DNA of 11,202 bases from Gammaproteobacteria bacterium (GCA_030632175.1 DAOVVG010000052.1:1-11202), one strand, 5' to 3'. Shown: positions 1-6,910, counted from the first letter of the stretch. Notes: generated from the sequence alone by a model not told the origin. Numbers and translations are program-made.

Positions 1-2
1 AT

Positions 3-809
3 GACATCCCGGTGAGACAAGGCGCCGGACTGGGCTGGATGCTCGGTCGTTTTGCTGCAGGATCGCTGTTACCTGATCCATGGCTGACGATCGGTGCCGG
101 ACACTCAACCCATTTACCGCTGCTATCTGCGCGTCGCGCGCGTGGTGGCAAGGCCGCGGTGCTGATGAGTCCGGACCTGCCAAAATCGTTGTTTGACCTG
201 TGTGTTATTCCCGAGCATGACCGGCCGGGACCGGCAGAAAACATTCTGGTGACCTGTGGCAGCCTTAATCGCATGCAGCCGGTGCACGAGACCGGTAGCA
301 ATCGCGGCCTGTTGATGGTCGGCGGGCCTTCCCGGCACTATCGCTGGGATCATCATAAGGTTGCTGAACAGATTGCCCGGGTGATTCGCTATTCACCGGT
401 GCGGGACTGGATCCTGACGACTTCCCGGCGTACACCTCCCGGCTTTGCCGAGCATATTCGGCAAATGATCTTTAACCGCAACCTCAGCCTGACAGTATTG
501 TCCTGGCGTGACACCACGGATCAATGGCTGGCCCTGCAGTTAAGCCGTTCCTGTTGCACCTGGGTGACGGAAGACAGCGTCTCCATGATCTACGAGGCGC
601 TGACCGCCGGTGTACCCGTTGGCCTGTTGTCGTTGTTGCCACGTCGACAGGACAGGATTGTTAACGGTGTACAGGCGCTGGTGGCGTCCCGCAACGTCAT
701 GCGCTTCAGTGACTGGTCAACCGGACATCCGCTGCCACGGCCCAGGCGAGTATTTGATGAAGCGAACCGGGTTGCCAGTCGTATCTGCGACCAGTGGGGC
801 AGCGAATAA
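3..809 (+). CDS. ELM1-family (DUF1022) protein, 5' end outside the window
   Basis: The reading frame is open from the first bases of the window, so the gene begins upstream; about 268 codons are visible and probably some 50-60 N-terminal residues are missing. Family-typical blocks are visible: IGAGHSTHLP, then SPDLPKSLFDLCVIPEHD, CGSLNRM, the glycine-rich VGGPSRHYRWD, and near the end VTEDSVSMIYEALTAGVPVG. These match the family named after plant mitochondrial fission protein ELM1. The family has a GT-B-like fold, and its bacterial members lie in cell-envelope gene clusters with no firmly established reaction. The gene overlaps the downstream GT4 gene by 16 bp, so the two are probably translated together and may act on the same glycan. 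The GTG at position 12 is an internal codon, not a convincing start. I am confident of the family and uncertain of the function. Confidence 0.85.
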   Translation, partial: DIPVRQGAGLGWMLGRFAAGSLLPDPWLTIGAGHSTHLPLLSARRARGGKAAVLMSPDLPKSLFDLCVIPEHDRPGPAENILVTCGSLNRMQPVHETGSNRGLLMVGGPSRHYRWDHHKVAEQIARVIRYSPVRDWILTTSRRTPPGFAEHIRQMIFNRNLSLTVLSWRDTTDQWLALQLSRSCCTWVTEDSVSMIYEALTAGVPVGLLSLLPRRQDRIVNGVQALVASRNVMRFSDWSTGHPLPRPRRVFDEANRVASRICDQWGSE

Positions 810-1918
810 AAAAATCCCTGACAGTGTGCCAGCTGTTACCCGCCCTGCATGGCGGTGGTGTCGAGCAAGGTACACTGGAGGTTGCGGCGGCTCTGGTTCA
901 TGCCGGTCACCGATCGCTGGTGATTTCTGCTGGCGGTCGTTTGTTGCCGGCGTTACTCGATACCGGCTCACAACACGTTAACTGGCCAATCGGCCGCAAA
1001 TCACCGTTTACCCTGCGACTCGTTTCGCGCCTGCGACGTTTGCTGGTCTCGCAGGGTGTCGATATTCTGCATGCCCGTTCACGCTTGCCGGCCTGGATTA
1101 CCTGGCTGGCGTGGCGCAGTATGGATCCGGCAACACGGCCCCGCTTTGTGACTACGGTGCATGGTCTGTATTCAGTGAATGTCTACAGTGCGGTGATGAC
1201 CCGGGGTGAGCGGGTAGTTGCTGTATCCGGCTCTGCTCGCGAGTACGTGTTGCAACATTATCCCGGTGTTAATCCGGATCGGGTTGTCGTGATTCCACGT
1301 GGTGTGGATGTGACAGACTATCAACCGAATTACCGTCCTGATAACGCCTGGCTGGAGGCCTGGAGGCAACAGTATCCCGTGCTGGAAAGACGTTTTGTTA
1401 TTACCGTGCCGGGCCGGGTAGGCCGGCGCAAGGGCGTGCTGCAGCTGGTCAGGATTATTGCCGACCTGCGGGTACGTGGTATTCCAGCGCACGGTCTGGT
1501 TGTCGGCGAGTTGCCGGTAGCAAGCAGTGCCCTGGCAAGGGAGCTGCAGTCAGCTATTGTGACTGCCGGGCTGGTCGACTGTATTACATTGACCGGTTTC
1601 AGGGATGATGTGCGCGAAATCATGTCGGTTTCCAGTGTCGTGCTGTCGCTGTCATTACAGCCGGAGGCTTTTGGTCGTACTGTCAACGAGGCACTGGCGC
1701 TGGGTATTCCGGTTGCCGGATATGCGCATGGCGGCGTGGGTGAACAGTTGGCACAACACTTTCCGGCAGGAAGGGTGCAGCCCGGCGACGTGGGTGCGAT
1801 GACAGCACTGCTGGGCGAGTGGTCACTGACGCCGCCATCCATGCAGGATGTTCGGGTGTATACACGGCAGGATATGTTGAACAGTACTCTGACAATGTAC
1901 CGCGATCTGGCCGGTTAG
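794..1918 (+). CDS. GT4-family glycosyltransferase (GT-B fold), LPS core type
   Basis: A retaining glycosyltransferase of 374 residues, expected at the cytoplasmic face of the inner membrane, transferring a nucleotide-activated sugar to the growing LPS core. The N-terminal acceptor domain carries the glycine-rich GGGVEQGTLEVA (residues 20-31) and TTVHGLYS (120-127). The C-terminal donor domain has GRVGRRKG (207-214), with the Arg and Lys expected to contact donor phosphates. It also has PEAFGRTVNEA (290-300), which contains the EX7E pair E291/E299, and then GIPVAGYAHGGVGE. The start is a GTG at 794, inside the preceding gene; no good Shine-Dalgarno sequence is visible, and a GTG at 824 is the alternative. 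The 16-bp overlap suggests translational coupling. WaaG-like activity is possible, but donor and acceptor cannot be read from the sequence. Confidence 0.9.
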   Translation: MGQRIKKSLTVCQLLPALHGGGVEQGTLEVAAALVHAGHRSLVISAGGRLLPALLDTGSQHVNWPIGRKSPFTLRLVSRLRRLLVSQGVDILHARSRLPAWITWLAWRSMDPATRPRFVTTVHGLYSVNVYSAVMTRGERVVAVSGSAREYVLQHYPGVNPDRVVVIPRGVDVTDYQPNYRPDNAWLEAWRQQYPVLERRFVITVPGRVGRRKGVLQLVRIIADLRVRGIPAHGLVVGELPVASSALARELQSAIVTAGLVDCITLTGFRDDVREIMSVSSVVLSLSLQPEAFGRTVNEALALGIPVAGYAHGGVGEQLAQHFPAGRVQPGDVGAMTALLGEWSLTPPSMQDVRVYTRQDMLNSTLTMYRDLAG

Positions 1919-1935
1919 TTGTTTTCCGTATATAT

Positions 1936-1969
1936 CCCACCTTTAGGTGGGAGATGTCCCATAGTTTTT
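1936..1969 (+). terminator. Possible weak terminator after the GT4 gene
   Basis: A 6-bp perfect stem (CCCACC / GGTGGG) with a TTTA loop begins 18 bases after the GT4 stop codon. It is followed, after about 12 bases, by TTTTTT at 1964-1969. The distance between stem and T run is longer than in a standard intrinsic terminator, so this is tentative. Confidence 0.3.
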
Positions 1970-2026
1970 TGTGTGGTGATATGGAAAATATTTACTTGAA
2001 CTAAAAAGTGAATCCCCTCTCCCCAA

Positions 2027-2047
2027 CCCTCTCCCGGAGGGAGAGGG
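2027..2047. repeat. GC-rich palindromic repeat, copy 1
   Basis: A perfect 9-bp stem, CCCTCTCCC at 2027-2035 and GGGAGAGGG at 2039-2047, with a GGA loop. It is preceded by a related pyrimidine run at 2013-2024 and followed by AGTTAACG. The core and the bases just after it recur in the other convergent gap of this window (8393-8407), so this looks like a dispersed intergenic element rather than a one-off terminator. Confidence 0.7.
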
Positions 2048-2091
2048 AGTTAACGTGGTGGCAGTGTTGTGACCCTGAGTATTGTTCCGGA

Positions 2092-3264
2092 TCAGGGTGA
2101 CCGGGGAGGCAATAACTGCGCGTCGATTAAAAAATCACCAAACAGTTCCGCTTTAAGCAGCGCACCTGCCTCATTAACGTGTCGGCCATCGGTGTACCAG
2201 CGTTTTTCGGTCGGGAATTTTTCCGCGAAGTCAAAGAAGTGTTGATTGGTATCGTTTGCCATTGCTTTCAGCAAACGGTTGTTCTCCTTGTAGGCAGCAA
2301 TGTATTCGTCGGAAGCTACCTTGGGCTGGTCGGTGAACAGCGGAGAATAGGCGAATGAACTCAGTACCACGTCTATGCCCCTGCTTTTTGCGATGGCGAC
2401 AATACTCTGGATGTTTCTTTCAAAATAGTCGGCCTTGTTTGTTTTCAGGATATCAGCGGCGCTGACTTCTTCGAAAATACCTTCAGGATAAACACCGCTT
2501 GTTTTCTGCTTGTTAAACAAGGTGCCGTAGTAGGTGTCGGGTCGTCTGTCGATAGTGGATTCAAAGGACGCATGGGAATTGATTAGCCCGGTACTGATCA
2601 TCGCAATTCGCAGCAGGGTGCTGTACTCGAAAATACTCGGCATAAAGATGCCTGTTTGATTTGGCGCTCGGGCGCCGGAGTTGTCACCACGATAGGCCTC
2701 GGGAGGCCAGACAAAGCGCGGTGATATATCGTTGATGCCGTGATAAACAATGACCAGGTCCGGTTCAAGATCCAGCACCCTGAGCTGAAAATTTATCAGT
2801 GACTCCCAGCTGCTCCAGGAACCGCCGCCGGCATTGACTACGGTGACGTCATCGTAGCCCTTTGTGTTAAGGAATATTTCAAGCAGGTAGGGGTAGGAGT
2901 TCCGATAGTCTTTTACATCCGCTGTATAGGTGGTCGACCCGCCGAGGCAAACAATGCGGAATTGTCCGGCGGGCTTCGGGATATCGATCTCGTCACCACG
3001 ATAGCCCAGCGAGTTATGCCGGTCTTTACCCTTGATGTAATTTGGCGTCGGGTAAAAGCCGATGTAACGATGCGGTGAGTACCTGGGATGGTTTGAAATG
3101 TCACTGTTTTGCAACTGCTTCAGGGAGGCGTAGCGGATAAAATGTTTTTCATCCGCAAAATGCAGCAGGTAGATGTTTGCAGCTGCCTCCAGAATGGCAA
3201 AGGTGACCAATGTAGTTATGATCGCCAGGAAGGTGTTAACGAATGTTTCGTGTATCTTGCTCAT
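2092..3264 (-). CDS. Membrane-anchored SGNH/GDSL-type hydrolase
   Basis: A 390-residue protein with one hydrophobic segment at about residues 9-35 and no clear cleavage site, so probably anchored in the inner membrane with the catalytic domain in the periplasm. The SGNH blocks are in order: block I CLGGSTTY with nucleophile Ser110; block II NAGGGSWSSWES (144-155), supplying the oxyanion-hole Gly; block III YHGINDI with Asn178; block V DGRHVNEAGA with Asp359 and His362. Family members hydrolyse or transfer acyl esters, and relatives in polysaccharide loci remove or add O-acetyl groups on glycans. The gene is last in a minus-strand run after the sulfotransferase, which suggests action on the same glycan. 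No strong ribosome binding site is visible. Substrate and direction (esterase or transferase) cannot be decided. Confidence 0.85.
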   Translation of the reverse strand: MSKIHETFVNTFLAIITTLVTFAILEAAANIYLLHFADEKHFIRYASLKQLQNSDISNHPRYSPHRYIGFYPTPNYIKGKDRHNSLGYRGDEIDIPKPAGQFRIVCLGGSTTYTADVKDYRNSYPYLLEIFLNTKGYDDVTVVNAGGGSWSSWESLINFQLRVLDLEPDLVIVYHGINDISPRFVWPPEAYRGDNSGARAPNQTGIFMPSIFEYSTLLRIAMISTGLINSHASFESTIDRRPDTYYGTLFNKQKTSGVYPEGIFEEVSAADILKTNKADYFERNIQSIVAIAKSRGIDVVLSSFAYSPLFTDQPKVASDEYIAAYKENNRLLKAMANDTNQHFFDFAEKFPTEKRWYTDGRHVNEAGALLKAELFGDFLIDAQLLPPRSP

Positions 3265-3330
3265 AATGTACAGGTGTTATTTTCTGTCGTGATCTGATGG
3301 CCTGTGTCAGGCTCTGGCCTGGCAGCTGAA

Positions 3331-3405
3331 TTAAAACCGGTATCCGAATATCTGTACATCCTTGCGGTAGATCCGGGCAACCTGTTCTGCCAGTTCGCTG
3401 GTGTG
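3331..3405 (-). pseudogene. Stranded 3' end of the sulfotransferase frame
   Basis: Directly after the TAA at 3406-3408, the same minus-strand frame stays open for 24 codons and ends at a second TAA (3331-3333). The residues include SELAEQVARIY, then KD, and finally FGYRF. This is the pattern expected at the C-terminus of this family, where a Tyr-rich turn is followed by an amphipathic helix and an 'FGY' ending. Replacing the TAA with a Tyr codon (TAT/TAC) would restore HEYHTSEL and give a protein of about 226 residues. A single base change therefore explains the interruption. Confidence 0.75.
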
Positions 3406-4011
3406 TTATTCGTGATAGGTTTTTCGGTCGGAGGTTGCGTTTCTGGACTTGATGGCGGTGGTGTCCAGTTCCAGTCGCTGGAATATATGCTGAAGGTCAT
3501 CACCAAAGGTTTCCATGCGACCCAGATAATCAATATTGTTGAGGTCGATCACGGAATTCTGTGAGCGTAAATGTCGATTACAGGTATCGACGTTGATCCC
3601 TCCAACATAGCCGACAAAATTTTCAAAATTTCTCATTTTTTCAAGTTCAGCTTCATTGAAGCGGAACAGGTTGCTATCGATAACCTTGTTATTCCAGCAT
3701 GAAACCATCCGATCCCAGGGATTTCGAACAAAGGCAAATTTGAAATAGTCGTTAAAATGATTCACGGGATAGCGCAGTTTTCTGCCATGTTCAACGTCAA
3801 GGTGCACGCCATTGTCCAGCAGGTGGTTCAGAATCGTCCGGCTGCCTACTTTTGCGACACGAAACCAGATGAATTTTTTTTCATGACACAGGGTCAGGTT
3901 GTAGCGCCCGGCGGAAGGCATCAGCGGAATCTTGTGAACCACCTTGTAGAGCTTTTGCTCCAGCTTGCTGGTTGTAAACAGGCGGTCTGGCTTGCCGGGT
4001 CTTGTTCTCAT
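3406..4011 (-). CDS. Family-2 carbohydrate sulfotransferase, C-terminally truncated by an in-frame stop
   Basis: This protein resembles PAPS-dependent carbohydrate sulfotransferases (Sulfotransfer_2 family, the chondroitin/dermatan type). These transfer sulfate from 3'-phosphoadenylyl sulfate to a sugar hydroxyl. The 5'-phosphosulfate loop is VAKVGSRTI (52-60). The 3'-phosphate site is FVRNPWDRMVSCW (94-106), with Arg96 and Ser104. The later family blocks CNRHLRSQ (144-151) and YLGRMETF (162-169) are also present. Translation stops after 201 residues at TAA (3406-3408), yet the same frame continues into a typical family C-terminus (see 3331-3405). An AGGAA lies about 11 bases before the ATG at 4011. 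The gene is 55 bp downstream of the kinase gene, in an apparent operon. It may be a recent pseudogene, a tolerated truncation, or a sequencing error. Confidence 0.85.
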   Translation of the reverse strand: MRTRPGKPDRLFTTSKLEQKLYKVVHKIPLMPSAGRYNLTLCHEKKFIWFRVAKVGSRTILNHLLDNGVHLDVEHGRKLRYPVNHFNDYFKFAFVRNPWDRMVSCWNNKVIDSNLFRFNEAELEKMRNFENFVGYVGGINVDTCNRHLRSQNSVIDLNNIDYLGRMETFGDDLQHIFQRLELDTTAIKSRNATSDRKTYHE

Positions 4012-4066
4012 GGTAGTTATGTTCCTGTTTTCAGCAAAACGGCTGACAATCGGTGGTCGGTGTCAC

Positions 4067-4753
4067 TCAGAATGTTGAGGCGGGCACGTAGCGTTTGAGA
4101 TAGCTTCTCAGTCGTGTGCGGCGGCTGTCGGAAATTCCGGCCGCGGCCTCATAGTGTTCGAGAAAGCGGCCATAGCCGTAACTGTCCAGTTGTTCCCGGT
4201 CTTCACGGTCGTGCAGTAAATGCCGGAAGTTTCGCGCACGTTTGCGCAAACCCAGTGGTCCAGGCTGGATAGTCATGTCAGCCACATCAATCAGGCCGTA
4301 ATCACCATTCTCAAGCACCAGTATATTTCCCAGGTGGACGGAACGAAACAGGATACCTTTTGCATGTAGCGTGGCCAGGTAGCTTGCCAGTTTTTCCAGG
4401 TAGTCCTCGCGGTTGTTGACCTCGTTGAGTGTGCTGCGAAGCGTGGTGCCGGGCAGCAGGGGATAGGTGATCAGGTGGCGCCGGTTTGTCCGGTCATACC
4501 GCAGTTGCTCGCAATGTACGGTGATAATACCTTTTTCCCGCAATTGCCGGGCATTGTTGCAGAAGCGGTGGGCATAGGGATAGATGCGGGCAGAGGTAAA
4601 ACGACGGCGCGGATAGAACAGTTTAATGATGTGGTTGTCCGGGGTCAGTAACACCTTTTCACCACGATAATCGCGTTCCAGCAGCCGTGCACCGGCGCGC
4701 AACTGTCTGAATTCAGCAGCGCTGATGGGGGTGCTTCTGGGTAGTAGCCACAT
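4067..4753 (-). CDS. Atypical small kinase-fold protein, 'toluene tolerance'/LPS-core type
   Basis: A 228-residue protein with a protein-kinase-like fold, resembling the 'toluene tolerance' proteins encoded beside WaaP-type kinases in pseudomonad LPS core clusters. Visible elements are the ATP-lysine region HIIKLF (Lys44), the catalytic-loop equivalent LHAKGILFRSVHLGNIL (129-145), and the metal-binding equivalent GLIDVADM (153-160) with Asp156. The usual catalytic Asp of the HxD-type loop is replaced by Ser138, while His140 and Asn143 are kept. The loop looks family-typical rather than newly mutated. The protein may phosphorylate core heptose in an unusual way or be a pseudokinase. I chose the ATG at 4753. 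The frame stays open to 4906, but that extension is Cys/Ala-rich and unlike the family. It appears to be the first gene of the minus-strand operon. Confidence 0.8.
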   Translation of the reverse strand: MWLLPRSTPISAAEFRQLRAGARLLERDYRGEKVLLTPDNHIIKLFYPRRRFTSARIYPYAHRFCNNARQLREKGIITVHCEQLRYDRTNRRHLITYPLLPGTTLRSTLNEVNNREDYLEKLASYLATLHAKGILFRSVHLGNILVLENGDYGLIDVADMTIQPGPLGLRKRARNFRHLLHDREDREQLDSYGYGRFLEHYEAAAGISDSRRTRLRSYLKRYVPASTF

Positions 4754-4923
4754 GGTGTCGGTTCCGGATGATATCGCTGCACAGGGTAATGAATTTGCCC
4801 GGCAGACACAAAATACCGCCATGCCGGGGCAGACCCCCGGGCCGGGTTGGCGAGCCGGCCTGGCTTGTAACCGTGCTAGTATCTGGAGAATTTCTCCACC
4901 CTGCACACAGGCAGCTGAAGACT
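4754..4923. promoter_or_regulatory. Divergent promoter region between the two kinase genes
   Basis: This 170-bp gap separates two divergent starts, so it should hold promoters for both directions. On the plus strand a candidate extended -10 element, TGC-TAGTAT, lies at 4874-4882, without a good -35. Just after it is GGAGAA-T-TTCTCC (4885-4897), a small palindrome that could be an operator or chance. A CCGGGG/CCCCGG hairpin (4824-4840) lies in the middle. Frames on both strands stay open through this GC-rich stretch without resembling either protein family. Confidence 0.35.
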
Positions 4924-5715
4924 ATGCGGGATTATATAGCCAACGACTGGGAATCACTTGCTGCTGCCAATGGCCTGGACAGTTTTGACGCTGTCTGGAC
5001 ACTGGATATTGGCTGGTTTGAAGAGCCCAATGTGCGACGGGGTGGCTGGAGCGGTGTTTCCAGGCTCGAGCTTGAGTTGCCGGATGGCAGCCGAGAGGGG
5101 GTTTTCATCAAGCGCCAGCAGAACCACACCACGCGTTCCTGGCGGCATCCGTTCAGCGGTATCCCGACGTTTCGGCGCGAATTCCGCAATATTATTTTGC
5201 TGCGCTCCTTTGACGTGCCGACGCTGGATGTGCTGTATTTTGCCGAGCGCAGGTCTGGCAGAGACCGGCGTGCCATCCTGATCTCACGTGAGCTGACCGG
5301 GTATGCCTCGCTGGATCACTGTATTGATTACTGGAATCTGAACGGCTATCCGGATCGGCCAGTATGGCACGAAACGCTGCAACGTGTCGCGGCTGTCGCC
5401 AGGCGCATGCATCAGCACCGCATGCAGCAGAACTGCTTTCTGCCCAAGCATGTGTTCGTCGGCGAGATTGGCGGACGCATGGATATACGCCTGATCGATT
5501 TTGAAAAGGCAAAGCGTCGCTGGACCACCGAAAGTGCGCTGCTGCGTGATCTTGATACCTTTAACCGGCGTGCGCCGGGTGTTTCCACCACAGATCGTCT
5601 GCGGTTTCTGCTGGCCTATCATGAGCAGCCCCGGGTCAATGCACGCGTCAGGAAGAGCTGGAACAAGCTGGTAGCCCTGTTACGCAAGAAGGGGCGCAAG
5701 CTGCTGCAGTCGTGA
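4924..5715 (+). CDS. InaA/WapQ-type lipopolysaccharide kinase-fold protein
   Basis: A 263-residue cytoplasmic protein of the LPS kinase group (Kdo/WaaP family, InaA branch), members of which phosphorylate inner-core sugars or resemble enzymes that do. Seen in order: the glycine-rich RRGGWSGV (38-45), ATP-site Lys63 in VFIKRQ, a helix-C Glu near residue 87, LISRELTGY (119-127), the catalytic-loop equivalent MHQHRMQQNCFLPKHVFV (162-179), and IRLIDFEKAKRR (188-199) with metal-binding Asp192. The loop has NCFLPKH where WaaP has HRDFYLCH, so the standard catalytic Asp is absent, as in other InaA-type proteins. The start is the ATG at 4924; the frame is open further upstream, but that part is not family-like. 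It is transcribed divergently from the other kinase gene, so the two probably act on the same core. Confidence 0.82.
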   Translation: MRDYIANDWESLAAANGLDSFDAVWTLDIGWFEEPNVRRGGWSGVSRLELELPDGSREGVFIKRQQNHTTRSWRHPFSGIPTFRREFRNIILLRSFDVPTLDVLYFAERRSGRDRRAILISRELTGYASLDHCIDYWNLNGYPDRPVWHETLQRVAAVARRMHQHRMQQNCFLPKHVFVGEIGGRMDIRLIDFEKAKRRWTTESALLRDLDTFNRRAPGVSTTDRLRFLLAYHEQPRVNARVRKSWNKLVALLRKKGRKLLQS

Positions 5716-5732
5716 GTTGATCTGTTGGTTCC

Positions 5733-5746
5733 TGCCGTATACGGCA
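5733..5746. repeat. Perfect 14-bp palindrome between convergent genes
   Basis: TGCCGTATACGGCA is perfectly self-complementary; as RNA it would form a 5-bp stem with a TATA loop. It lies in the 67-bp gap between the convergent ends of the InaA-type gene and the second SGNH gene. No T run follows on the plus strand. It could be a weak bidirectional terminator or a protein-binding site. Confidence 0.45.
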
Positions 5747-5782
5747 CATGGCCAGAAGCATTCCCATACCCAGGGCTATCTA

Positions 5783-6871
5783 TTAATTAATTTTTCGGAC
5801 CAGTGTTGCTGCAGCCCTGGCGTAACTCTGGTAACCACTGGCGAATGGATGCCCGTCTCCCCGCGGATAGAATATTCTGGCGGATGCAGTGTCGGCCTGG
5901 AAGGCCTCGAGGACAATGGGTGTTGCATCGATGAAGCTGATTTCGGAGCTGGCTAGATACTCAAGCCAGGCATTGATCAACTCGACTTCATTGTTCGCGT
6001 GAAAACCATCAGGAAGCGGGATGCTGTTGGCATAAGCCCACTCCTGCAAGACCAGTTCCTTGGAGGGTAATATCACCACCCCGAAATTTATGCCAGTTTG
6101 CTGCAGATTGTTGTTTATGTGATCGATGATGGCCAGGCTGTTCCTGAAACTGCTTGCAATAACCGGATCTGACAAGTCGTTATATGCCTGATGGTTGGCG
6201 ACACGGTCTTTTTTGATGGCTTGCCCGCCCACATCATGGTAGGACGCGTCATTTGATGTTCTTTTATTATTAAGGTAGGAGGCGGCGGAGACGATTGCGA
6301 GCCTGCTCTTGAGCATGTCTCCCAAAGACATTCTCTCATGTTCGAGCCGGTCTGCCACGGTTTTTACCGGGACAGTCTCCAGGTCCAGTCCCGGGATACC
6401 TGTCAGATATTCGGTGGCCGGCAGGTTCCGGAGCAGATCATTTGAAGGTAACAGCGCAAGCAGAACAAGCGAGGGATATTTTTCCCTGGCGAGTTCTGCA
6501 AGGTAAGGGTATTGATAGATGTTATATCCACCTACTCCGAAATTGTAGACTGCCATTCCCAGCATGTCAGCGAGCTGGTGCGGAAATGATTCTTCAGACC
6601 TTACGTTGAACCCCTGGGTGTGAGAATCCCCTATTACGACGATATCGTAACGGCCATCTGCAGCGGGGTTGCGGAAGCCGTCCGCATCGACCTCACTGTC
6701 GGATGGATCCAGTGTGTATCCCAGAACAGGATGTGCAACCCTGTTGGCCATTTCGCCATGTATGGGAAAAGGTGTGAGCGACCTCAGTCCGATCTCCAGG
6801 ATTACCAGGGAGAACAAAATGGAGATACCCAGTAGCAAGGTGTCTTTCGGGGCTGATTTCCCGGTTTTCAT
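5783..6871 (-). CDS. Membrane-anchored SGNH-type protein with a GDSHT block (possible O-acyltransferase or esterase)
   Basis: A 362-residue protein with one N-terminal hydrophobic segment (about 11-30), so probably periplasmic and anchored in the inner membrane. SGNH blocks: VVIGDSHTQGF with Ser83; NFGVGGYNIYQYP (110-122); LLPSNDLLRN with Asn144; and YPRGDGHPFASGY with Asp339 and His341. The GDSHT start and the compact DGH triad resemble the SGNH modules of polysaccharide O-acetylation systems such as AlgJ/AlgX. They differ from the GGSTTY/DxxH type of the other SGNH gene here, so the two are not recent duplicates. I chose the ATG at 6871; a TTG four codons upstream (6883) is an alternative. 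A perfect TATAAT on the minus strand at 6910-6905 would start RNA shortly before this ATG. Substrate unknown. Confidence 0.82.
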   Translation of the reverse strand: MKTGKSAPKDTLLLGISILFSLVILEIGLRSLTPFPIHGEMANRVAHPVLGYTLDPSDSEVDADGFRNPAADGRYDIVVIGDSHTQGFNVRSEESFPHQLADMLGMAVYNFGVGGYNIYQYPYLAELAREKYPSLVLLALLPSNDLLRNLPATEYLTGIPGLDLETVPVKTVADRLEHERMSLGDMLKSRLAIVSAASYLNNKRTSNDASYHDVGGQAIKKDRVANHQAYNDLSDPVIASSFRNSLAIIDHINNNLQQTGINFGVVILPSKELVLQEWAYANSIPLPDGFHANNEVELINAWLEYLASSEISFIDATPIVLEAFQADTASARIFYPRGDGHPFASGYQSYARAAATLVRKIN

Positions 6872-6904
6872 GACGGTGCGCAATTCAGAAGAGATTTATA
6901 TCTG

Positions 6905-6910
6905 ATTATA
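6905..6910 (-). promoter_or_regulatory. Candidate -10 element for the second SGNH gene
   Basis: The minus strand reads TATAAT exactly here. Transcription would begin near 6898, leaving a leader of about 27 bases before the ATG at 6871. No good -35 is present at standard spacing (TATTAA at 17 bp matches poorly), so the promoter is tentative. Confidence 0.4.

Larger units (their letters stand above)
1919..2091. other. Convergent intergenic gap with three inverted repeats
   Basis: This gap lies between the ends of two convergent genes and contains no credible gene. Three self-complementary elements are visible. The first is CCCACC-TTTA-GGTGGG at 1936-1951, with a T6 run about 12 bases further on at 1964-1969. 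The second is the GC-rich palindrome at 2027-2047. The third is ACCCTGA/TCAGGGT at 2072-2078 and 2092-2098, which overlaps the stop codon of the minus-strand SGNH gene. Together they could end transcription from both sides, but none is a textbook hairpin directly followed by a T run. Confidence 0.6.

Noticed and set aside
610..981. Open frame of about 123 codons across the ELM1/GT4 junction
   Set aside because: It lies in another frame of two well-supported genes; its translation is low in recognisable motifs and rich in Arg/Cys/Gly, as expected for a shadow frame.
1330..1842. Long antisense open frame within the GT4 gene
   Set aside because: GC-rich codon structure leaves the antisense frame open; the translation is Ser/Thr/Pro-rich with no domain, and the sense strand has clear GT4 motifs.
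2013..2055. Possible CRISPR or tandem repeat array at the pyrimidine-rich stretch
   Set aside because: There is only one palindromic unit with a partial preceding copy, and no regularly spaced repeats or spacers.
4754..4906. 51-residue N-terminal extension of the minus-strand kinase-fold protein
   Set aside because: The frame is open, but the added residues are Cys/Ala/Arg-rich and unlike the family, and they occupy the divergent promoter region; the ATG at 4753 gives a normal-length protein.
4768..4923. 52-residue N-terminal extension of the InaA-type protein
   Set aside because: Same GC-rich open stretch as above, no family resemblance, and it would overlap the start region of the divergent gene.
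2092..6871. The two SGNH genes as a recent tandem duplication
   Set aside because: Their block I (GGSTTY versus GDSHT), block III and catalytic ends (DxxH versus DxH) differ, as do the N-terminal regions, so they belong to different subgroups.
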